Shown: piece by piece, positions 58,105 through 64,000 of the stretch
Numbering within the stretch: the first letter of the stretch is position 1
How the letters are laid out: the number at the start of each line of letters is the position of its first letter
NCBI GenBank assembly: GCA_963837425.1
Contig: CAWINH010000004.1
Location: 57,912 to 121,911, forward strand
Length of the DNA: 64,000 bases
Source of the DNA: CAWINH01 sp963837425
GTDB lineage: Bacteria > Chloroflexota > Limnocylindria > QHBO01
Direction of reading: 5' to 3'
Notes under the pieces: model-generated
Database searches by the model: none
The model's input: only the letters and a program-made list of their open reading frames with translations
Told to the model about the DNA's origin: nothing
Translations under genes and position numbers: made by a program

Positions 58105-58542
58105 ATGACCGCCACGTTGACACGCGAGCCGATCGCCGCCAAGCGTCGTGAAGATCCGGCCCTGCGCGAGATTGAGGAAGAGCTGAAGAGTGGCAGGCTG
58201 GCGCTGACGACCTCGACTGGCGAGCAACTCGACCTGCCCGAGTCGCTTCTCGCCCTTCTCGAACAAGGGGTCCATGAATTGCTGCGCGGCAATCGCGTAT
58301 CCCTCGTTCCGATCGGCCGTCTGCTGACCACGCAGCAGGCGGCAGAGATGCTGAACATGTCCCGGCCTTATCTCATCCGTCTCCTCGAGAATCGCGATCT
58401 TCCGTTCGAGATGGTGGGTACGCACCGCAGGCTTCGTGTCAAAGACGTCCTTGCCTACCGCCGCAAGCGCTCAGAGGAACGGCGTGCGATCTTCCGTGAG
58501 TTGAGCAACGACGCAGACGAGCTTGGGATCTACGCGGATTGA
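58105..58542 (+). CDS. Helix-turn-helix antitoxin (excisionase-type) of a PIN toxin pair
   Basis: A 145-residue DNA-binding protein. The last third has the MerR-like/excisionase HTH (LLTTQQAAEMLNMSRPYLIR, then LLENRDLPFEMVGTHRRLR, and VKDVLAYRRKR). The N-terminal part (ALREIEEELKSGRLALTTST, SLLALLEQGVHELLRG) is helical and may bind the toxin. ATG 58105 has AGGAG (58091-58095) at 9 bases. It ends 3 bases before the PIN gene. Antitoxins of this type accompany PIN nucleases in many high-GC bacteria. Confidence 0.85.
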   Translation: MTATLTREPIAAKRREDPALREIEEELKSGRLALTTSTGEQLDLPESLLALLEQGVHELLRGNRVSLVPIGRLLTTQQAAEMLNMSRPYLIRLLENRDLPFEMVGTHRRLRVKDVLAYRRKRSEERRAIFRELSNDADELGIYAD

Positions 58543-58545
58543 CCG

Positions 58546-59104
58546 ATGGCCTACGCCGCTGTACTCGATGCCGATGTGCTGCATCCGCATGATCACGTGC
58601 GATCTGCTGATGCGCCTCGGCGAGCGGCGGTTGTTCCGAATCGTATGGAGCAGAGGGATCCTGGATGAACTCTGCAAGAGCTTGATCGACCGCGGTGTAC
58701 CCCCGGACCGAGTCGAATACCGCATTCGATCCATGGAGGCCGCCTTCCCGGAGGCCATGGCCGAGGAGATTGAAACCCACCTCTCGAGCGTGCCGACCGA
58801 GGTGGATGCCGGAGACCAGCATGTCGTTGCCGCAGCGCTTGCCGGAAGAGCGGATGCGATCGTCACGCGCAACGTCCGCCACTTCCCAAGTGCGGCATTG
58901 GCTCCACTGCACATCGACGTCCAGGACCTTGACTCGTTCCTGTTGAACCAGCTGACTCTCGATCGAGAAACGGTGATGCAGGTGCTCGCTGCCATGGAGG
59001 AGGACAGGAACCGCCCGCCTCAAACGGTTCCCGAGCTTCTGCAAGCGCTCGAAGGCTTGGCACCGGATTTCGCCGCCGCCGCGCGCGAGGAGCTCCTGCC
59101 ATGA
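58546..59104 (+). pseudogene. PIN-domain toxin, frameshifted near its N terminus
   Basis: ATG 58546 reads MAYAAVLDADVLHPHD, with the first catalytic Asp of a PIN nuclease. The remainder in the same frame is nonsense. A one-base shift at about 58575-58592 restores DLLMRLGERRLFRIVWSRGI, then DAGDQHVVAAALAGRADAIVTR and NVRHFPSA, with the other acidic residues, to the stop at 59104. The span is 559 bases, one over a multiple of three. The toxin is therefore probably inactive or misread, while the antitoxin is intact. Confidence 0.75.
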
Positions 59105-59120
59105 GCGACCCCGACGCGCA

Positions 59121-59345
59121 ATGAAGCTCTACGCCGGGACCACCGAGCAATTCAGGGCCGATGCGCAGCAGCACCGGATCGCGGAAAAGCTGCGCGCCGA
59201 GTACACCACCCAGATCGGGCACCGACCGCCGGCGAGCGAGGTCGCGAGCTGGCAGAACTCCCTCACCGCGCTGGCCCTCCTCGTCGACCAGGCGGAGCTG
59301 AACGACCACGGCGTCATCCTCGAGTACCAGCTCGGCAACACCAGC
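59121..59345 (+). repeat. 225-base direct repeat, left copy
   Basis: Nearly identical to 63507-63733. The right copy has two extra bases (about 63555 and 63611-63622). Together the copies bracket 59346-63506, about 4.2 kb, suggesting insertion or duplication of that segment. Confidence 0.85.
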
Positions 59346-59357
59346 GCGATTCGGTAA
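59121..59357 (+). pseudogene. N-terminal fragment of a DUF2075-family protein
   Basis: The ORF encodes only MKLYAGTTEQFRADAQQHRI to QLGNTSAIR (78 residues), the first part of the nuclease-like domain of DUF2075 proteins, which are normally several hundred residues with a helicase domain. The first 225 bases are repeated at 63507-63733, where the gene continues further. The fragment ends exactly at the point where the two copies diverge (after CAACACCAGC), so it is a truncated duplicate. Confidence 0.75.
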
Positions 59358-59372
59358 GCGGAGGAGAGAACC

Positions 59373-59588
59373 ATGTCACAGTGGCCAGGTTGGGTCGTCG
59401 GCATCGTCATAGGTGTCGTCTTGATGTTCATCGCGCACTGGGCCATTGGCCAGGCGCCTGACACGGTCGACAAGCTCGTCGCCGATGTAACGCTCGTTCG
59501 GGAATTCATCGGCGCGGTGGGCGTCGCGATCGGATTGGGCTCGTTGAGCTTCAAGGCTGCAAACGTGGGCTCCTCAACATGGACGTGA
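59373..59588 (+). CDS. Small membrane protein
   Basis: A 71-residue protein with one N-terminal membrane helix (GWVVGIVIGVVLMFIAHW) and a second weaker hydrophobic region (FIGAVGVAIGLGSLSF). GGAGGAGAG directly before the ATG is a good ribosome-binding site. A 21-codon ORF (59579-59644) overlaps its end and has no support. Function unknown. The gap to 59771 holds nothing further. Confidence 0.6.
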   Translation: MSQWPGWVVGIVIGVVLMFIAHWAIGQAPDTVDKLVADVTLVREFIGAVGVAIGLGSLSFKAANVGSSTWT

Positions 59589-59771
59589 AGACGGTCGCCG
59601 GGCCGGGAGTCCTCTCCATCGCGAGCGGACTGCTCCTCGTCTGAATGAGGCCGAGGCAGCGGAGGTTGCAGACCCGACCCCGGCCGATGCAGAGGTGTTC
59701 TCGACCTTCGTCAGAGAGCCGTCCAGGTCACCGGTGCCCTGGGTGGCGCGACCGCCAACCGCTCCTCGACT

Positions 59772-60188
59772 TCATTGTCCTTGCTGGCCAGCCACGTCTT
59801 CAGGAATCCGGTCCGGTCGGCGCTCGATTTCGAGGATCTCGAACGACCGGACTGTGATGCCCCACTTCTTCTCGACCTGGGCGAACTCGGCGCGAATGTC
59901 CTCGACGAGTCGCTCACGTTCAAGAAGGAGATCCGCCCAGGCCTTACGCGACACGACAGCTCTGATGGCCGTGCGCATCAGGACGGGGGTAAAGCGGGAC
60001 AGAACGGGAGCCATCGCCCTCGCGACCTCCTCGTTCGTCACCTGCCAGGTCATCGTGGCGCGCACCTCAGCCGTCACGCCGTCCACGGTGACGGCCGCGG
60101 GCTCGGTGAGGCGTTCGTCGTGCGACCGCAGGTCGACCCAGGGTCGGCCGAATCCGTAGGCCGAGACAAGCCGCCGCAGGTAATCCAC
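59772..60188 (-). CDS. SPFH/band-7 domain protein, N-terminally truncated
   Basis: A 138-residue protein that matches the middle of stomatin/SPFH proteins: PWVDLRSHDERLTEPAAVTV, VRATMTWQVTNEEVARAM and ILEIERRPDRIPEDVAG. The usual N-terminal membrane helix and the coiled-coil tail are missing. The start is GTG 60188. It may be a surviving fragment of a larger gene. Full-length relatives organise membrane microdomains or protease complexes. Confidence 0.6.
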   Translation of the reverse strand: MDYLRRLVSAYGFGRPWVDLRSHDERLTEPAAVTVDGVTAEVRATMTWQVTNEEVARAMAPVLSRFTPVLMRTAIRAVVSRKAWADLLLERERLVEDIRAEFAQVEKKWGITVRSFEILEIERRPDRIPEDVAGQQGQ

Positions 60189-60331
60189 GCCACAGGATCA
60201 GTCGAGGCTCGCGGGCAAGTCAAGGCGACCGCGGGGCAGCGGAGCATTCTGCTCATCCCATTCCACCACCTGGTTCGGGCGTCACAAAACGTCGGACGAG
60301 CCCGCTTCCATCTGGACGCGCGGTGCATCTG

Positions 60332-61238
60332 TCATGGGAGCTGCCTGAACGCGGCATAGCGCTCTCGGAGACGCTCACGATCGGGGCGCAGTGTCGTTGC
60401 GCGCGGCAGCAGAATCTGGGAACCGTGCATTTCCTTGAGACCGTGGAGCAGCATCGGGCCATCCTTTTCGTCCAGGACTGACTGGCGGATCTCAATGCGG
60501 TAGTCCGGCCTTACGGCAAGGAAGTGCCGATCAAACGCGGCATGGTGCAGCTTGCAGAGCGAGAGCCCGTTCGAGATGACCGGCTCGCCCTCGGGCAGCG
60601 CGTCGGCGGTGATGTGGGCAGCGTCGAGTAACTCCTCATGGCGGAGGCGGCAAAGCGCGCACTGCGTCCGATATGCCTCAAGCACCCGCTCGCGGAATGC
60701 CTGCTGGTGCAGCCGGCGTCGCACGACGGAGGTCACATAGGCCCGGCGGATTCATCGCGCTCCTCCGAGATGCTCGCCACCGGCGCCACTGATGCGACAA
60801 GCTGCTCGTCATCCACCGCGACATCAAAGAAGAGATCCTGGCGACGATCCCCGACGATGAACACCGGCCAGACCGGCATGTACTTGCCAGGCGCCAGGCC
60901 GTAGAAGTAGATGAGCGGCAGACGGTTGGCCATGGCGGTTCGCAAGCCGCGGTTGTCCGTATGGTCCGCGTTCGTTCCACGGTACGCATAGCGAGCAACC
61001 CGAGGCCATGCTGTCTGCATATGGCCCGTGCGGGACTGTGGTGATCAGAGCGGCGCGCTCCGCAGGATGGCCGGCTTGAAGATTCCTTGCGGACCCAAGA
61101 GCGGGACCCGTACGCCGTCGAAGGTGAACCCGCTGCCAGCAGCCTCCGTGGCAGCACCTCGCCATGCACCTCGACCTGCGCGCGAAGCCACTGGAACGCC
61201 GCCAGTCGCACGCGCCGATCCAACTCCAGATCGAACAT
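60332..61238 (-). pseudogene. HNH endonuclease (PF13391-type), several frameshifts
   Basis: Pieces in different frames join into one restriction-type HNH nuclease: FDLELDRRVRLAAFQWLRAQ, GFTFDGVRVPLLGPQGIFKP, ARYAYRGTNADHTDNRGLRT, MPVWPVFIVGDRRQDLFFDV, and the HNH module CALCRLRHEELLDAAHI ... SNGLSLCKLHHAAFD. At least four single-base changes are needed to read it through, mostly lost bases in GC runs. The HNH module itself (60332-60736) is an open frame. ATG 61238 overlaps the stop of the upstream HNH gene (TGATG). Confidence 0.75.
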
Positions 61239-62155
61239 CAGCCGCGGAACACGGTGTCGCCGTGCCATTCGAGATATTCGCGCGACGGTGGCGCGTTCGG
61301 GGCAATGGCAGCCGGAGCGCAGCGCCATCCATCGCGTAATAGTCGCGGCCGTTCTCCCACTCCTCGCGGATCCGCCGGCTTACGCGAAAGTCAAACGATG
61401 GCGTGACGGTGACATAGCCGGCATCGAACAGGGCGTGGAGGTCCTTCCGCAGCAGCAGGCCGTTCTCGACTCGATGTGGACCCATCGCCGCGTACGGGCG
61501 AACGTGTGCGGCATCGAGCACGGGAGCGTGCGTTCGCCCGTGATCGCGCACCGACGCTGGTAGGCGTCGAGCACCTCGACGCGAAACGCACCCTGGCCAA
61601 GCCGCGGCGCTACGAGGATCGGCTGGCCATATCGGTCCCTCTGCGATCGCGTGCTCTGTCTGTGGTGCGGCCGCCCCAGCAGAGCCTGTACCCGCAGCCA
61701 GACCTCTCGACCGACACCGACCTCAGTGTCGTACCTCTTCCCCTGGACGATGTTCGGCGCCCAGCCTGCGGGCGCGGGATCCAGTCCCGCTCCGCGAGGA
61801 AGAACGGCTGCACCAGCACCAGGCACCCGACCTGGTCAGCGTAGGCATCGATTTTCCGGTGCCGATACCGGCCGATACGAGCCAGCATCTCCTCCCGCGA
61901 CGCCGCACCGTTCTCCTCGCCGAACGTCTCCCAGGCGAGGATCGCCGGCAGCGCCGTGTAATGCGCGAAGAACCCGCCACCCACGATTGCGCCACCGTGC
62001 GATGCGTGGAGCTTGAAGAGGAACGGCGCGCCCGGCTCGAGTTCGACCGGTCGTCGAGTCCCGCTCGGCTGCCAGAAGTTGACCTCGTCGAGCGGCTGCC
62101 GATCACGCAGGAACCCGAACCAATCCCAGTCCGTGATCCCGATCCAATACCGCAC
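61238..62155 (-). pseudogene. EVE/PUA-like plus HNH endonuclease, three frameshifts
   Basis: The gene starts MRYWIGITDWDWFGFLRDRQ at 62155, an EVE/PUA-like start with FWQPSGTRR and FLFKLHASHG. It continues in other frames with GWAPNIVQGKRYDTEVGVGR, GQGAFRVEVLDAYQRRCAIT and the HNH module VLDAAHVRPYAAMGPHRVEN, LHALFDAGYVTVTP. It ends SREYLEWHGDTVFRG just before the next ATG. Each of three shifts equals one missing base. Domains are complete in order, so it was recently functional. Its role would be nucleic-acid restriction, perhaps of modified DNA. Confidence 0.75.
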
Positions 62156-62307
62156 CTGGCCCCTCCGTCTAGACCGGAAGGTCGAATCCTAGTTGTGCCC
62201 GATGCTACGCTTGCCCGCAAGCGCAACTGCCCGCGCTCCTCACCGGGGGTGACGCCAGTGCCCGAGTTCGCACCCGCGCTCGCATCAGGCCGTCGTCGAC
62301 ACGTGTC

Positions 62308-62970
62308 GTGACCGGCGGCTTCTGTCCGCAATGCGGAAACACGCGCCATTCCGCAACTCGCCACTGCCCCCATTGCGGCTTCGATTTCTGGCGTGCTGCC
62401 GCAGGTGAGGCGCAGACCACGCCGGAAGCAGCAGGACAGGAGCCGCGACCATCCTCCCGCCCCGGCCGCGCCGTGTGGATTGCCGGCGCCGTCGTGGCCG
62501 TCGCCGCCCTCTTGATTGGTGGTTTCGTCGTGCTCCGCGGCGAAGCAGACCAGATCCTCAATAACGTAAACAACGATCTGGCCAGCTCCGGCGCGACTCT
62601 GGCCAGTGCACGACCGGCAATCGTTCCGCTGAATTGCCCGAGCACGGTGACCGACCTGGTCGACGCCTTGCGAGATCTCGACTCACGTCTCGGCGTTGGG
62701 CTGAACTTCCAGAGCTACAGCCAGAAGGTCGGCGACGTGAAGGTTGCGTACGATCGGATCGAGGTCGACAAGATCAGCGCCGGCTGCTTGCAACGGGTGG
62801 CAGTTCCTGCCGAGAACGCGTTGAACGCCTATCTCGATGCCTACAACACCTGGAATGACTGCGTTGCCGACGTCAATTGCACGAACGAGTCGATTACGTC
62901 GGAGCTTCAAAGTAAATGGGCCGCCGCCACCGCCGACGTCGACCAGGCCGTGAAGGCGTTGGAGGAGTAG
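62308..62970 (+). CDS. Zinc-ribbon membrane protein
   Basis: A 220-residue protein starting at GTG. An N-terminal double zinc ribbon (GFCPQCGNTRHSATRHCPHC) is followed by a linker, one membrane helix (VWIAGAVVAVAALLIGGFVV) and an external helical domain with a few Cys (LNCPSTVTD, CLQRVAV, CVADVNCTNES). The function is unknown. The stop is followed at once by the start of a second zinc-ribbon protein, so they are cotranscribed. A GATGCTACGCT motif near 62200 may be the promoter. Confidence 0.75.
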   Translation: MTGGFCPQCGNTRHSATRHCPHCGFDFWRAAAGEAQTTPEAAGQEPRPSSRPGRAVWIAGAVVAVAALLIGGFVVLRGEADQILNNVNNDLASSGATLASARPAIVPLNCPSTVTDLVDALRDLDSRLGVGLNFQSYSQKVGDVKVAYDRIEVDKISAGCLQRVAVPAENALNAYLDAYNTWNDCVADVNCTNESITSELQSKWAAATADVDQAVKALEE

Positions 62971-63510
62971 GTGGCATCAGGCTTCTGCCCCGAGTGCGGA
63001 CACCAGCGGCAAGGCGAACTCCGCTTCTGTGCCAATTGCGGGTTCGACTTTGTGCGTATCCGGACTGGCGCTACAGGGTCGACGCAGCCAGCGCCGCCGC
63101 CACCGATGGCAGGGACAGCTGCGGCTGAGCGAGCGACGAGCCAGCTGCCGATGATCGCGGGCATCGCCTGGCTCATCGGGGCGGCCGCGATTGCGTACCT
63201 TGCGTTCCTTCAGCTGCAGTACGGATCGCTTGGGTTCGCGGACTCAGCCGACGCAACCAGCCTGGCACTGTTCAACGGCATCGCCGCCGCGATCACCGTG
63301 TACATCGGCGCCCGCGCAATCCTGTCGCCAACGAAGCAGCGGCTGCTCGGCGGGGTGATCTGGGCCGTCATCAACGTTGGCTGGGGCGCCTACCAGGTCA
63401 GCCAGGGCGTCACCCACGAGGCGTTCATCCTCTCGCTCGTGGCATTCGGCGTCGCAGGCATCGTCTCGTTCGTTGCGTGGATCAACATGACCGGACGCCT
63501 GAGCGAATGA
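62971..63510 (+). CDS. Zinc-ribbon membrane protein, second of the pair
   Basis: A 179-residue protein beginning at the GTG directly after the preceding stop. The N-terminal ribbon GFCPECGHQRQGELRFCANC is followed by a short linker and four membrane helices (about 60-80, 92-112, 122-140 and 148-170). Its TGA overlaps the ATG of the DUF2075 gene (ATGA at 63507), so three genes form one operon. The zinc ribbon resembles that of the upstream protein, but the rest is different. Confidence 0.78.
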   Translation: MASGFCPECGHQRQGELRFCANCGFDFVRIRTGATGSTQPAPPPPMAGTAAAERATSQLPMIAGIAWLIGAAAIAYLAFLQLQYGSLGFADSADATSLALFNGIAAAITVYIGARAILSPTKQRLLGGVIWAVINVGWGAYQVSQGVTHEAFILSLVAFGVAGIVSFVAWINMTGRLSE

Positions 63511-63733
63511 AGCTTTACGCCGGGACCACCGAGCAATTCAGGGCCGATGCGCAGACAGCACCGGATCGCGGAGAAGCTGCGCGCCGAGTACACGACCCAG
63601 ATCGGGCACAAGCCGGCGCCCGAGCGAGGTGGCGAGCTGGCAGAACTCCCTCATCGCGCTGGCCCTCCTCGTCGACCAGGCCGAGCTGAACGACCACGGC
63701 GTCATCCTCGAGTACCAGCTCGGCAACACCAGC
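63507..63733 (+). repeat. 225-base direct repeat, right copy
   Basis: Counterpart of 59121-59345, two bases longer because of single-base insertions. After base 63733 the gene continues, whereas the left copy goes into unrelated sequence. Confidence 0.85.
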
Positions 63734-64000
63734 CGCCGCCTGGACGCCATGCTCACCGGCCACGCCGCGACGAGCGCCGAGAACGCGGTCGTGGTGGAGC
63801 TCAAGCAGTGGAGCGGCGCCAACATCGGTCCGTCAAACGCGGACAACTGCGTGGAGCTCTACGTCGGCAAGCAGGTGCGGCGCGTGCTCCACCCATCGGT
63901 CCAGGTGGGCGGATACCAGCAGTGGCTGCTCGACAACCACTCGGTCTTCTACGAGGCCGATGCCGTGGCGCTGACCGCGGTCAGCTTCCTCCACAACTTC
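63507..64000 (+). pseudogene. DUF2075-family nuclease/helicase gene, frameshifted, 3' end off window
   Basis: It starts MKLYAGTTEQFRADAQ like the fragment at 59121 but contains one extra base at about 63555 and another at about 63611-63622. Downstream the correct frame gives ALALLVDQAELNDHGVILEY, QLGNTSRRLDAMLTGHA and AENAVVVELKQWSGANI, a PD-(D/E)XK-like nuclease core (Glu-x-Lys). It then runs off the window. Intact relatives carry a P-loop helicase domain further on. The ATG overlaps the zinc-ribbon gene stop. Confidence 0.75.

Noticed and set aside
58523..59104. PIN frame starting at TTG 58523
   Set aside because: Its first 20 codons read out of frame through the antitoxin end and lack the first catalytic Asp, which lies in the frame from ATG 58546. 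A frameshift explains the data better.
1..64000. tRNA, rRNA and riboswitch genes
   Set aside because: Reading the gaps on both strands I found no tRNA-like T-loop/anticodon pattern, no rRNA sequence and no known riboswitch core. The long gaps are explained by repeats. A covariance-model search would be decisive.
1..64000. Intact insertion sequence or integrase
   Set aside because: No ORF shows transposase or integrase motifs such as a DDE or tyrosine-recombinase set, despite the many MITE-like elements. The mobilising enzyme, if any, is elsewhere.

Overview
This 64 kb window is GC-rich, gene-dense chromosomal DNA from a free-living bacterium. I saw no rRNA or tRNA gene, CRISPR array, phage module or intact transposase. 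The protein mix points to an actinobacterial or Chloroflexota-type genome: many lipoproteins and membrane proteins with Ser/Thr/Pro-rich linkers, three probable F420-dependent enzymes, and frequent leaderless starts. I lean towards an uncultured Chloroflexota lineage of the Limnocylindria/Ellin6529 kind. That is inference, because no marker gene is present.

Layout. 1-6 kb: a response regulator cut by the window edge, an RND exporter coupled to a MarR regulator, and a lipoprotein with a discoidin-like domain. 6-12.6 kb: a DMT exporter, an ECF sigma factor with a membrane-anchored beta-propeller anti-sigma candidate, a PadR/HAAS pair, and a second propeller protein. 12.6-25.8 kb: mostly single metabolic or membrane genes (F420 oxidoreductases, aminotransferase, patatin, nuclease, flippase-like protein, MDR reductase, TetR with DUF4386 proteins). 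26.7-30.9 kb: a glutamine synthetase homologue with an amidohydrolase and a small partner. 31-45.7 kb: F420 and LigB-type enzymes, a TetR/MFS drug exporter, an ArsR/ArsP-like/thioredoxin-like operon, flavodoxin and HxlR. 45.9-48.6 kb: an ABC exporter with two paralogous permeases. 49-58 kb: a serine hydrolase, a second ECF/propeller pair, a second PadR/HAAS pair with a 31-residue membrane microprotein, and an XRE-TPR regulator. 58-64 kb: a decayed defence-like island with an antitoxin and frameshifted PIN toxin, two frameshifted HNH endonucleases, a truncated SPFH fragment, two zinc-ribbon membrane proteins, and a duplicated, broken DUF2075 gene.

The most striking non-coding content is four families of short (about 125-185 bp) dispersed elements. 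Three have imperfect terminal inverted repeats, so they look like non-autonomous MITE/REP-type elements. Family B has nine copies, all between 25.8 and 49.1 kb. Family A has three copies, and one supplies the stop codon of a gene. Family D has two copies bracketing the first ECF sigma cassette. Family C has two copies near a truncated lipoprotein gene. They account for nearly all long gaps between genes.

Regulatory architecture is also distinctive. At least twelve genes have a TANNNT-like -10 hexamer 6-8 bases before the start codon, as expected for leaderless mRNAs. Two autoregulators (PadR at 11.3 kb, TetR at 37.7 kb) have complete -35/17 bp/-10 promoters with a palindromic operator between or over the boxes.

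All names come from reading protein motifs by eye. No database search was run.
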